Positions 35,331 through 43,582 of a stretch of 64,000 bases of DNA are shown here, piece by piece. How positions within the stretch are numbered: the stretch's first letter is position 1; each line of letters opens with the position of its first letter. The position numbers and the translations under genes were made by a program. Location: contig CAWKCO010000011.1 in the NCBI GenBank assembly GCA_963848175.1, forward strand, positions 124,001 to 188,000, given 5' to 3'. The notes under the pieces were generated by a model. The model searched no databases. It saw nothing but the letters and a program-made list of their open reading frames with translations, and was not told where the DNA came from. This stretch comes from JAMZMI01 sp963848175 (GTDB lineage Bacteria; Bacteroidota; Bacteroidia; Cytophagales; Cyclobacteriaceae).

Positions 35331-36473
35331 TCACAAGGCCTTTTTATATAGTGATTGAAAGTCTGTCAACGAAACTGGTTTTGGATTGTTGGGGTGACAA
35401 AAATCTGCTATAGCTAGCTCTGCAAGCGCATCAAGATGCGTCTCTTCCACTCCAATCTCTCGCAATTGACTTGGAAGCCCAAGTCTTTCATTCAATTCAA
35501 AAAGATAGTTAACTACCCGCTCACCATCAGCATCAATAACACCCAAAAACTCCGCCATTAGATCAAATCGTTTTTCCTGACCGTCGTAGTTAAAAGCCAT
35601 TCCATAAGGAAGATTCACGGCATTGGCCAAACCATGATGAGTATCTAGCAAACTCGAAAGCGGATGCGCTAAACTATGAACCACACCCAAACCTTTTTGA
35701 AAAGCCACTGCGCCCATAAGCGAGCCTAGTAGCATATCTGCTCGTGACTGCAAATCTGGTTTGTGAGTGGCTTTTTCAATCGACTTGGAGATCAGCGCCA
35801 TCCCTTCCAGCGCAATTCCGTCGCACATTGGGTGATAATTTTTCGCTAGATAGGCTTCCATGCAGTGCGTGAGTGCATCCATCCCTGTTGCTGCGGTCAC
35901 AAAAGGAGGCAACTCCATAGCAAGTACTGGGTCAGCAAAAACCTGACGAGCCAAAAGTTTTGGAGAAAAGAGAATGCGTTTTTTCTTGGATTCATCTTCC
36001 GAAATAATCGCACTACGCCCAACTTCACTGCCAGTACCAGCCGTAGTAGGCACAGTGACAAAATAGGGAACCTCCTCCGTCACGTATTGATCTCCACCGA
36101 TTAAATCATCGTAATCAAATAAGTCTCTTCTGTGGTTCACTCTAAGTGCAATGGCACGCGCAACATCCAGTGCCACTCCTCCTCCAACACCCACAATACA
36201 ATCACAAGCAGACAATGTATAGGCATCTCCTCCTTTGAGCACGTCTGATTCAATTGGGTTTTTGTGCATATCGAAATACACGTCTACCGACAAACCAGCC
36301 TTACTAAGAGATTTGACAATCTCTCTAAAAAACTCCAATTCAGATACTAGCGCATCGGTTACAACCAATGGATGCTTGAGTCCCTGCGCAAGCAAGTGAT
36401 TTGGTAATTCATCGATCACACCCAAACCAAACCGAATGGGTGTTGGAAAATTGAAGGTAACTCTATCGCTCAT
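35331..36473 (-). CDS. Iron-containing alcohol dehydrogenase (group III)
   Basis: 380 residues. NAD-binding segment IVGVGGGVALDVARAIA, TVPTTAGTGSEVGRSAII, and metal ligands in GMDALTHCMEAYLAK (Asp and His) and VVHSLAHPLSSLLDTHHGLA (two His). Oxidises a primary alcohol to an aldehyde with NAD. In the putrescine Puu pathway this place is taken by the FAD amine oxidase PuuB; finding an alcohol dehydrogenase between a gamma-glutamyl ligase and an aldehyde dehydrogenase suggests a substrate with a hydroxyl rather than a second amine, such as ethanolamine. It lies 19 bp after the ligase gene. Confidence 0.93.
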   Translation of the reverse strand: MSDRVTFNFPTPIRFGLGVIDELPNHLLAQGLKHPLVVTDALVSELEFFREIVKSLSKAGLSVDVYFDMHKNPIESDVLKGGDAYTLSACDCIVGVGGGVALDVARAIALRVNHRRDLFDYDDLIGGDQYVTEEVPYFVTVPTTAGTGSEVGRSAIISEDESKKKRILFSPKLLARQVFADPVLAMELPPFVTAATGMDALTHCMEAYLAKNYHPMCDGIALEGMALISKSIEKATHKPDLQSRADMLLGSLMGAVAFQKGLGVVHSLAHPLSSLLDTHHGLANAVNLPYGMAFNYDGQEKRFDLMAEFLGVIDADGERVVNYLFELNERLGLPSQLREIGVEETHLDALAELAIADFCHPNNPKPVSLTDFQSLYKKAL

Positions 36474-36492
36474 ACACCATGAGTAAGTGGTT

Positions 36493-37842
36493 TTATATTA
36501 TTTCAAAATATCTTTTTAATTCCCAATCGGTAACGGCCTTGGCATATTGCCTGCACTCCCATTCACGAGAAGCAGTAAAATGCTCCACAAAGGCTTGCCC
36601 AAAGAGCGCTTCCGAGATTTCAGATTCTTTCATCGCCTTTGTAGCAGCTGCAAGACTTGTTGGCAAAATACCATTTTTAACATCTTTATAGCCATTGCCC
36701 ACGGTCGCCTGGCTATTTAGCGACAGCCCCTTTTCTATACCATAAAGCCCAGAAGCCAAACAAGCTGCCATGGCCAAATATGGATTCACATCCGAGCCAA
36801 CCACCCGATTTTCTAGCCTTGTAGACTTATCAGAGCCATTGAACGCTCGTAAAGCTGTCGTTCGATTGTCAATGGCCCAAGTGAGTGTGGTAGGTGCCCA
36901 AGCTCCTTCCACAAGCCGCTTATAACTATTGATGGTAGGTGCTAACATCGGTAATATCACTGGAAGGCAATGAAGCTGACCTGCTATGTAGCTTTTCATC
37001 ACTGTGCTCATTTGCCCCTCTTGTCCTTTGTCGTAAAAAACATTCTTCTCATTCTCCCACAGACTTTGATGGATATGCCCACCACAGCCCGGCAAAGCTT
37101 CATTCCACTTAGCCATGAAGCTGGCCATGATGCCGTGCTTGCTAGCGATCTCCTTTACAGCAGTTTTAAACAAAGCCGCTCTATCAGCCGCTTCTAGACA
37201 CCCACTGTATTTAATTGCGGCCTCATATACACCTGGCCCTGTTTCTGTATGAAGCCCCTCTAGCGGCACACCAAATTCTTCTAGCATCTCAAACAAATCA
37301 TGAAAATAATCCGAATGTTGTGAACTACGCAGAACAGAGTACCCAAACATTCCTGGTGTAAGCGGCTCTGGATTATGGTATCCTTTGGCTTGCCACGAAG
37401 TAGACGTTTCCTGAAAATTGAACCACTCAAACTCTTGGGAAAACATGGGTTCAAACCCCATTGCATTGGCTTTAGCAACAACCTTCTTCAGAAGAGCCCG
37501 TGGGCAAACAATCTTATCTTCCTTTTGACCACTAAAATCTGCCAAGAAAAACGGCAGGTTATGTTCCCATGGAATTTGTCTGAAACTCGATAAATCTATA
37601 TTTGCCTGAGCGTCAGGATAGCCAGTGTGCCACCCGGTGTATTTAACATTGTCATAAGCCTCATCGGTCATATCCCAACCAAATATCACATCACAAAATC
37701 CAAAGCCCGAATCAAGTGAAGAAAGAAATTTTTCGCGAGACATCATCTTGCCGCGTAGCACTCCATCCATGTCCACGATGGCGAGTTTTACCTTAGAATG
37801 CTCGCTTTCTTTTACCCTTCGAAGAATGTGCTCAATTGTCAT
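36493..37842 (-). CDS. Glutamine-synthetase-like gamma-glutamyl-amine ligase (PuuA/GlnA4 type)
   Basis: 449 residues. Glutamine synthetase fold with metal-binding glutamates in SQEFEWFNF and HTETGPGVYEAA, the ATP/glutamate histidine in PGCGGHIHQSLW, and the RVVGSDVNPYLAMAACLA region. N-terminal VKLAIVDMDGVLRGKMMS is like PuuA/GlnA-homologues and unlike true nitrogen-assimilating GlnA. It would join glutamate to an amine with ATP. First intact gene of the five-gene block after the permease; the real nitrogen-assimilating synthetase is a type II enzyme at 58.9 kb. Substrate inferred: ethanolamine or another amino alcohol, because of the ethanolamine-type permease and alcohol dehydrogenase next to it. 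Confidence 0.9.
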   Translation of the reverse strand: MTIEHILRRVKESEHSKVKLAIVDMDGVLRGKMMSREKFLSSLDSGFGFCDVIFGWDMTDEAYDNVKYTGWHTGYPDAQANIDLSSFRQIPWEHNLPFFLADFSGQKEDKIVCPRALLKKVVAKANAMGFEPMFSQEFEWFNFQETSTSWQAKGYHNPEPLTPGMFGYSVLRSSQHSDYFHDLFEMLEEFGVPLEGLHTETGPGVYEAAIKYSGCLEAADRAALFKTAVKEIASKHGIMASFMAKWNEALPGCGGHIHQSLWENEKNVFYDKGQEGQMSTVMKSYIAGQLHCLPVILPMLAPTINSYKRLVEGAWAPTTLTWAIDNRTTALRAFNGSDKSTRLENRVVGSDVNPYLAMAACLASGLYGIEKGLSLNSQATVGNGYKDVKNGILPTSLAAATKAMKESEISEALFGQAFVEHFTASREWECRQYAKAVTDWELKRYFEII

Positions 37843-37996
37843 GAGATCAAATTAGTGCTTTTTTTGAGTAAACAGAAATGTCCATAAAGGGAGTTTACAA
37901 ACAAAGGATCAATGTTTGAATAAAATCCAGCTTTTGAGCAGTTTTGAACTGATCGAAACTTCAATCACCAAAAACAAATAGTCGTATGAGCCTGCA

Positions 37997-39315
37997 TTAA
38001 AACGACCTAAAAACACGAAACCAAATATATGCGCCTAATAAAATGGCCAAATAAATTAAAGCAAGTTTCATATTATAGATGGTCATGGCTACCAACGCCA
38101 CAATGGCAATCGACAAAGCAATCGCTGGAAAAAATGGATAGGCTGGTACTTTAAATGGACGCTCTAAGTCAGGTTCTTTTTTGCGTAAAGCAAAAAATGC
38201 AATCATGGAAATAATGTATAAAGTAAGCGCTCCAAAGCATGCAATAGTAATGATCTCACCTGTTTTCCCTGTCATCAACGCGATAATCCCAATAATCATA
38301 TTCACAATTAAAGCATTGGCAGGCGTACTGGTCTTAGGGTAAACTTTGCCAAGTGATTTGGGAATATAGCCCACTCTTCCAAACTCAAACGTAGACCGCC
38401 CTGCTGCCAATATAATCCCATGAAAGGACGCCACTAAACCAAAAAGCCCAACTGTGATCAGCAAGTGATAGAGCAAATGACTTTCACCAACGACTTTGGC
38501 AAGAGCCAAAGGCAATGGTGAATCGGACGCTTGTGTACTACCTTCAGGATACACCACGCTCTCCCAACCATCCACCCCAACGGCAGATACGAAAGTAAGT
38601 AAGCACAAGATAACCAGTGTGAAAATGGCAGAACCAAACCCAATCATAATACTTCTCTGCGGATTGCGTGCCTCTTCTGCTACATTGGCCACTCCCTCTA
38701 TGGCCAGAAAAAACCATATCGCAAAAGGAATGGCGGCAAAAGCTCCTTGATAGCCATTCGGCAATGCATTCATGGTGAGGTTAGAAAATTTCACTTCAGG
38801 CAAACACACTCCTGCAAAAACCAACAACTCTACAACAGCAAAAATGGTAATAACTAGTTCAAAAGTAGCTGCGGCTTTTACTCCGACAATATTAAGAAGC
38901 GTAAACACCAAGTAAGCCAAGATGGCAATGTAAAGGGCGTCCCATTCGGGGAAAAATATATTGAAATACGCTCCAATAGCCGCTGCAATGGCTGGTGGGG
39001 CGAAAATAAATTCGACGTTCTGAGCCATGCCTGCTAAAGAACCCCAATTGCTGTTCCCAGTGCACGATCTGCATAATCAAACGCACCTCCCGCCTTTGGA
39101 ATGGCGCAAGCCAATTCCGTATAGCTAAAAGTGAAAGTGACATACATGATTATGATAAAAAATGTGGCAATAGCAAGCCCGAGCGTACCTCCCTCAGCCA
39201 AACCAAGATTCCACCCAAAGTACATGCCCGAGATCACATACCCAACACCAAGCCCCCATAGCATAAGTGGGCTCAATGTTCTTTTTAGTTTTGGCGATTC
39301 AGATTGGTCAGTCAT
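37997..39315 (-). pseudogene. Ethanolamine/amino-acid permease (APC family), single-base frameshift
   Basis: The first part (39315-39034) reads LKRTLSPLMLWGLGVGYVIS through GGAFDYADRALG and stops; the rest (39028-37997) continues in the next frame with AGMAQNVEFIFAPPAIAAAI. One base restored in the C4 run at 39042-39045 or the nearby A3 run rejoins them (about 439 residues, 12 helices, normal length). The opening pattern, with SGMYFGWN after GVGYVI and EFIFAPPAIA after the break, matches ethanolamine permeases more than general amino-acid carriers. It lies 154 bp upstream of the ligase gene on the same strand. If the deletion is real, uptake through this protein is lost; sequencing error is a fair alternative. 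Confidence 0.82.
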
Positions 39316-39703
39316 GCGGTTTGGTCTTGGTTCTACAAAACAAGTTGATCAAAATAGCAGTAAATAAGAAATCGACGAATCGAAAAATAAATCGAGATTC
39401 TAGAACGTGATCAATACATGAATCCAAACCGAAATGTCCATTCATTTATATTTAATGACTCTTGTGGAAATATACCCACAAAAGGTTCACAGATTGGGGA
39501 AAATAATCCCAGAAATAATCCAAATAATTAATGTTATAATCAAATGGAGGTCATATTTTAATTTGGTACGGTTTTCGACTTATGAGGAGCATTAGGTTGG
39601 TGATGTAAAAAGGATGAGCCGGCTGTTGTGCGGTGAAATAAAAGACAGACGTGCTCATCCTTCTTCATTTTTATCGTCACCCATTCACTTAGAAACTCAA
39701 GCG
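39316..39703. other. Intergenic region with a long stem-loop before the ArsC-like gene
   Basis: AAGGATGAGC at 39609-39618 pairs with GCTCATCCTT at 39653-39662 around a 34-base loop, about 40 bp before the start at 39704. It could act in the leader of that gene. No gene is seen, and no strong promoter. Confidence 0.5.
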
Positions 39704-40117
39704 ATGAACTTAGAATCGAACGAAATAATCTTAATATATAACTCGAACAGTCTAAAAGATCGAGAAGCAAAAGCGTATGCAGAAGCTATGGACAACAGAA
39801 AGTTGAGAACCATAGACATTGCAAAAATGCCTTTGACTGCTATGCAACTAAAGCAAATAGCCAAGCATTTGAATGTGTCATCCGAAGAGATGATGGACAC
39901 ATCTTCAGAGGTTTATCTAAACTACTTCAAAAACGCATCTTTAAGCGAGGATGATATCTTCAAAGCCATTGTCAAAAACTCGAGCTTGATGAAAACTCCT
40001 ATAGCACTTTACAAATACTCCGGCGGATTCGTTTCTACTCCCAAAGACTTTATCAATGAAGATAGAGCTCACGAGAAACTCGTGGAAGAGCACGTAATGG
40101 AGACCGAAGATCATTAA
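39704..40117 (+). CDS. ArsC/Spx-fold protein without cysteine
   Basis: 137 residues from ATG 39704; the opening further upstream adds improbable sequence over the stem-loop. The start (NEIILIYNSNSLKDREAKAY), the TIDIAKMPLTAMQLKQIAKH segment and the DDIFKAIVKNSSLMKTPIAL ending follow the ArsC-like thioredoxin fold, in which the last part reads 'P.L.KRP'. The active-site cysteine of the family (CxxxxCRK) is replaced by NSNSLKDR, and there is no cysteine in the whole protein, so it cannot be an arsenate reductase. A regulatory or binding role is more likely. Single gene, closed by a terminator. Confidence 0.75.
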   Translation: MNLESNEIILIYNSNSLKDREAKAYAEAMDNRKLRTIDIAKMPLTAMQLKQIAKHLNVSSEEMMDTSSEVYLNYFKNASLSEDDIFKAIVKNSSLMKTPIALYKYSGGFVSTPKDFINEDRAHEKLVEEHVMETEDH

Positions 40118-40148
40118 AATATTAGACACTAATTAGCGGTGATTAGGG

Positions 40149-40190
40149 GGTCAGGTATGCACATTCGTTGAAGCGCCTGACCTATATTTT
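40149..40190 (+). terminator. Terminator after ArsC-like gene
   Basis: GGTCAGG (40149-40155) pairs with CCTGACC (40176-40182), with a 20-base loop and a T-rich tail. Confidence 0.65.
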
Positions 40191-40215
40191 TATTCACTGA
40201 GTGGACTTCAGTAAA

Positions 40216-40246
40216 TTTCAAAACACCGTATAAAACCCTACATTTG
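40216..40246 (+). promoter_or_regulatory. Promoter stranded by IS1595 insertion
   Basis: TTTC at 40216-40219, 19 bases, TACATTTG at 40239-40246. It fits the -33/-7 consensus with one mismatch. The gene it should serve starts 1.07 kb away, beyond the IS. Confidence 0.6.
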
Positions 40247-40260
40247 GAGCAAATCTCGCT

Positions 40261-40268
40261 TTAAATTA
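40261..40268 (+). repeat. Target-site duplication of IS1595, left copy
   Basis: TTAAATTA, repeated exactly at 41312-41319. Eight base pairs, as expected for the IS1595 family. Confidence 0.9.
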
Positions 40269-41311
40269 TATGACTGTCCGTAATTAATACCAAGTTGTTT
40301 CAAGAGCAGCAATCATTAGCCGATCTGATAGTTTGTCCCCAAAATATCTCCTATTGAATTTGTAGCAGAATTCATCCAGATAGTTTTGGATGTATTGCTG
40401 ATCTATCGCATTATGATGAACACCTAACATTACTTTCTTAGCGTTACTGATAGTTCTGTTCACCCAAGGGAATATTTTGGCTGATTTTGATTTGTTAGGC
40501 TCGATAACCACATGATGATGGGCTATTTTATCCTTCAATTTGGAATAGCCTCGGTATCCATCGGTGGTTATATGAGCCGTTTCTTTTACAGATGCTTCTA
40601 CTGCTTTATTAATGCTCGCAGACTTCAAATCTTCCATTACCACCATTTTAAGATGACCAACTTTTCTATTAGGCTTGCCTTTCTTGGGTGCTCTTATACT
40701 TGGCTCAGACTCTACCATAACCAATACTTTTGCTTGTTTCTGGCTTCCTCTACCCCTTTTAGTCTCTTCTGGCTTTTGTGATTCGTCTCCTTCCTGTTGA
40801 TCGCCTTCCAGCTTTTGATGGGTACTTTCAAAAAAACCTTCATCAAATTCTAGATAGCCATCCAATTGATATTTACTATCTCTTTTGCTCATCACTCTAC
40901 GTATCTTATGCATCATCAACCAAATAGGCTCATAACGCTTATGACCTAACATTCTTTGCATTTCTAAAGCTGAAAAGCTCTTTTTCGATAGCGTCATTAA
41001 CTCTATACAAAGCATCCAATAATAGAAAGGTAAATTGCTGTGTTCCATAACAGTGCCTGAACGTAAGCTTTGACGACTGCCACATTTCTTACATTGGAAT
41101 TTCAAATCCGTCTTGCGGAAATAGTGCTCATTATGTTCACACTTCCTACAGAAAACTCCTAGTTCTAGTCGTTTCTGTTTGAAGCCTTCAATGCATGAAG
41201 ATTCATCTGGGTATTTCTTGAAAAACTCATGTAAATTCATACCAATAACCTTTTTGATCCTTATACAAGTTAGCGATTTTTAGGGGTTGGTTCTAATTAC
41301 GGATAGTCATA
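40269..41311. mobile_element. IS1595-family insertion sequence, 1,043 bp
   Basis: Terminal inverted repeats of 23 bp (40269-40291 and 41289-41311; 20 of 23 match, core TCCGTAATTA) flank an intact IS1595-type transposase. The 8-bp target duplication TTAAATTA is perfect on both sides, so the insertion is recent and unrearranged. Confidence 0.93.
40284..41240 (-). CDS. IS1595-family transposase
   Basis: 318 residues, intact. An N-terminal zinc ribbon (CRKCEHNEHYFRKTDLKFQC with a later CKKC) is followed by the helical region and an ISXO2-like DDE core: Asp in GYLEFDEGFFEST, Asp in AHITTDGYRGY, and the catalytic His/Asn/Glu region in FPWVNRTISNAKKVMLGVHH. The Lys/Arg/Glu-rich linker (DQQEGDESQKPEETKRGRGS in part) is typical of the IS1016/ISPna2-like branch. 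The start ATG lies about 70 bp inside the right inverted repeat. Likely active, in contrast to the other two transposases in the window. Confidence 0.95.
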   Translation of the reverse strand: MNLHEFFKKYPDESSCIEGFKQKRLELGVFCRKCEHNEHYFRKTDLKFQCKKCGSRQSLRSGTVMEHSNLPFYYWMLCIELMTLSKKSFSALEMQRMLGHKRYEPIWLMMHKIRRVMSKRDSKYQLDGYLEFDEGFFESTHQKLEGDQQEGDESQKPEETKRGRGSQKQAKVLVMVESEPSIRAPKKGKPNRKVGHLKMVVMEDLKSASINKAVEASVKETAHITTDGYRGYSKLKDKIAHHHVVIEPNKSKSAKIFPWVNRTISNAKKVMLGVHHNAIDQQYIQNYLDEFCYKFNRRYFGDKLSDRLMIAALETTWY

Positions 41312-41319
41312 TTAAATTA
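41312..41319 (+). repeat. Target-site duplication of IS1595, right copy
   Basis: TTAAATTA, identical to 40261-40268. Confidence 0.9.
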
Positions 41320-42011
41320 AATCGCTCTCGCTTCCCTCCTTATTAATCGTTTTACTCACAGGCTGTGTAAGCACTAGCAATCTTTTTCAAGATGGAAAAA
41401 CTGCTGGTAAAAACGAATTGGATGGTGCTATCTCCATTTCTTACAATTTTGTGCCCTCTTACAAATTGGACACCACTGCGGCATCATCTGTGGCTGCTTT
41501 CAACGAAAGTTCTTCTATCCCCTCTCCTTGGCTTCAGATACAAGCCCAGTACGGACTTCTTGAGCATTTGGATGTGGGAGGGAGCTTCGGTGTTGGACTC
41601 TATAGTATCGGCCTTAAAGCATATTCCAAATTTTCGCTATTGCCAAAAGATAATAAACTCGGAATCTCGCTCTACGCTCAAGGCGGATGGTCTGGCAGCA
41701 ATGACAAAGTAGAAGATGCCAGCGTAAACTTGTTCAACGGCACATTTTCAATACCAATCAGTTATCAGTTTACAACCAAATCGGCATTGGTATTCCAGCC
41801 TATTTTCAGCACTAATAAATACGCTCTACATATTGAAAATGAGGATCAAACCTACAAAGACAATCTTACGGATCAGGTAAATAAAATTGGCTTAGGCTAT
41901 ATCCGCACCAATCTCGAAAAAGATTCCAAAATTCACTACAATATCGCCATTGGGTATTCGGAACGTACAGGCAAAATATTGCCTACACTAGGCATTGCTA
42001 TCACCCCGTAA
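41316..42011 (+). pseudogene. Outer-membrane beta-barrel lipoprotein, cut from its promoter by IS1595
   Basis: The open frame begins after a TAA at 41313-41315 and reads KSLSLPSLLIVLLTGCVSTS, a lipoprotein signal with Cys codon 41364-41366, then a beta-rich body (LDGAISISYNFVPSY, WLQIQAQYGLLEHLDVGGSF, LGISLYAQGGW) of about 215 residues ending in a beta strand. No ATG, GTG or TTG precedes the signal in this frame; the only near-start is ATT at 41316. With the IS and one target copy removed, the leader would run from the promoter at 40216-40246 straight into ATTAAATCG. The gene is now separated from that promoter by 1 kb. A later ATG (41418) would lose the signal. Confidence 0.7.
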
Positions 42012-42019
42012 CTTGGTAA

Positions 42020-42424
42020 TTATTTCGTCGTAGCTCCACCCATTTCGGTAAATACACTATCAACTGGCTTCCATAACTCAACCTTGGTGCCTTCTGGGTC
42101 TACTAAGTGAACAAACTTGCCATAATCGTAAGTAGCAATCTCATCCACCACATTGACGCCATTTGATTTCAGCTTTTCCACCAAGCCTTCAATATTATGA
42201 ACACGATAGTTGATCATATAATCCTTCTGTGATGGATCGAAATAATCAGTAGACTCGTCAAAAGGACTCCATCTGAGGTAGTTAATCTCTTCTGGATTAT
42301 TGGCATTTCTAAACTCGAAAGGCGAGCAGTAATCGTCACTGGCTAAACCTAAGTTTTCACCATACCATTCGTTCATTTTTTTGGGGTCTTTGGCTCGGAA
42401 AAATATTCCGCCTATGCCCGTCAC
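42020..42424 (-). CDS. VOC-family protein (glyoxalase/bleomycin-resistance fold)
   Basis: 134 residues. One vicinal-oxygen-chelate domain: TGIGGIFFRAKDPKKMNEWY opens the first module, with NYRVHNIEGLVEKLKSNGVN and KFVHLVDPEGTKVELWKP in the second. The Glu of KVELW is a usual metal ligand. Substrate unknown; these small proteins range from glyoxalases to ring-cleaving enzymes. It is on the same strand as the DUF4199 gene 32 bp upstream and probably in the same transcript, together with the LuxR gene. Confidence 0.88.
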   Translation of the reverse strand: MTGIGGIFFRAKDPKKMNEWYGENLGLASDDYCSPFEFRNANNPEEINYLRWSPFDESTDYFDPSQKDYMINYRVHNIEGLVEKLKSNGVNVVDEIATYDYGKFVHLVDPEGTKVELWKPVDSVFTEMGGATTK

Positions 42425-42456
42425 TTTGTTTGAGTGTTTGATCTTTCATAATTGCA

Positions 42457-42960
42457 TTATTTCTTCTTTCTAAAAATCAGAGCGGCGATCAACGCCATGA
42501 TCATCCCTACGGGAAATATCTCTAAAAGCGTTACACCTATCTGCACCAATGGATTTTTATACACCTCTTTAAACTCCTCCATTTCAGCCAATTTACTTGC
42601 AATCTCTGCTTCACTCAAGTCGCTAGTCTTCAGTTTGTCCACAGAAAACTGATAATACTCCGCCATAAAATCCTTGGCGATGGTTTGCATCATAATCATC
42701 CACACGGCAGTGTACAACACAGAAGCAACCAGTGCTACACCCAGTCCAAGTTTGAAAGCTCGTCCAAATGTGACCTCTCCCGACAGGTCTCGATGAGACT
42801 TCACTGCAAAAAATATGGTGGAAAATGCAATGATCATCATTGCAAAACCGAAAATCTCCCCATATTCAAAAGCCAGAAAAGCTTGATTGGAAGTAATGAA
42901 CAACATGCTTGATACGATTGCCCCGGCAATCACTCCATATTTTAGAATTACATTCTTCAT
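42457..42960 (-). CDS. DUF4199 membrane protein
   Basis: 167 residues from ATG 42960, chosen over an opening eight codons longer. About four membrane helices: residues 5-22, 32-50, 72-92 and 135-160. GVIAGAIVSSMLFITSN at the start, the RDLSGEVTFGRAFKLGLGVA loop and the closing FPVGMIMALIAALIFRKKK follow DUF4199, a family restricted mainly to Bacteroidota. Function unknown. A LuxR-type gene lies immediately upstream with two near-identical palindromes between, so it probably controls this gene. Confidence 0.85.
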   Translation of the reverse strand: MKNVILKYGVIAGAIVSSMLFITSNQAFLAFEYGEIFGFAMMIIAFSTIFFAVKSHRDLSGEVTFGRAFKLGLGVALVASVLYTAVWMIMMQTIAKDFMAEYYQFSVDKLKTSDLSEAEIASKLAEMEEFKEVYKNPLVQIGVTLLEIFPVGMIMALIAALIFRKKK

Positions 42961-43012
42961 ATTCCTCTGATTTGGTTGTGTCAAATATGAAGAATGCGGT
43001 CTAAAAACCCAT

Positions 43013-43062
43013 CATACTAAAGTATGGAAGTACAAAAAATGGCAGGTTCATACTTTGGTATG
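43013..43062. promoter_or_regulatory. Paired palindromic operator candidate
   Basis: CATACTAAAGTATG (43013-43026) and CATACTTTGGTATG (43049-43062): two 14-bp palindromes with the half-site CATACT/(A)GTATG, 36 bp centre to centre, in the gap between the LuxR-type gene and DUF4199. Confidence 0.6.
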
Positions 43063-43071
43063 AAGGCAAAT

Positions 43072-43503
43072 TCAAACAATTCGCAACGATTGTGCCTTAT
43101 AAATGGCTTGAGTGCGACTGTTTACTTGAAGTTTGCCGTATAGATTAGAGATATGGGTTTTTACCGTGGGCAATGCAATAAAAAGTTCATCCGCTATCGT
43201 TTGATTGGAATAGCCCTTGATAATCAATTGCAAAATCTGGTATTCGCGCTCATTGAAACCAAACCCATCGCGCATGTGGGTATCTATGGATGCTTCGAGG
43301 ATTGGGGCTTGCGTTTTCTTTCGCAACAGATTGAGTCCGATAGTTACCCCCACTACAGTGAAAATGGCAGCCACCAAACCAGTATAGATACTGGCATCCA
43401 GTTTTCCAATGTAAAATCGAAACTCTAAATATTGGATGACCAATGCCAGCAAGGCGAATACTGAGCCAAATATAATAATGGAGATGGTTGTGGTTTTTTT
43501 CAA
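43072..43503 (-). CDS. Membrane-anchored LuxR-type (GerE) DNA-binding protein
   Basis: 143 residues. Two membrane helices (residues ~7-25 and ~38-60) are followed by a GerE helix-turn-helix: FGFNEREYQILQLIIKGYSN, QTIADELFIALPTVKTHISN, LYGKLQVNSRTQAIYKAQSL. There is no receiver domain, so it is not a classical response regulator; it resembles the small 'two TM plus LuxR' proteins placed next to DUF4199 genes in Bacteroidota. The palindromes downstream are its likely targets. Whether it senses the membrane or a signal through DUF4199 is unknown. Confidence 0.85.
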   Translation of the reverse strand: MKKTTTISIIIFGSVFALLALVIQYLEFRFYIGKLDASIYTGLVAAIFTVVGVTIGLNLLRKKTQAPILEASIDTHMRDGFGFNEREYQILQLIIKGYSNQTIADELFIALPTVKTHISNLYGKLQVNSRTQAIYKAQSLRIV

Positions 43504-43582
43504 GAGATCTGCAAATTAACCAGATTTGAAAATTAGCCAATTCCCACCAAATAGTATTCGGATTTTGCCATCAGACTCAATT

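Noticed and set aside
36493..37842. True nitrogen-assimilating GlnA
   Set aside because: The N-terminus and neighbours fit PuuA/GlnA4-type ligases, and a type II synthetase sits beside amtB.
41392..41712. Reading frame starting at an ATG inside the lipoprotein
   Set aside because: It is out of frame with the beta-barrel pattern, which clearly runs in the frame ending at 42011.
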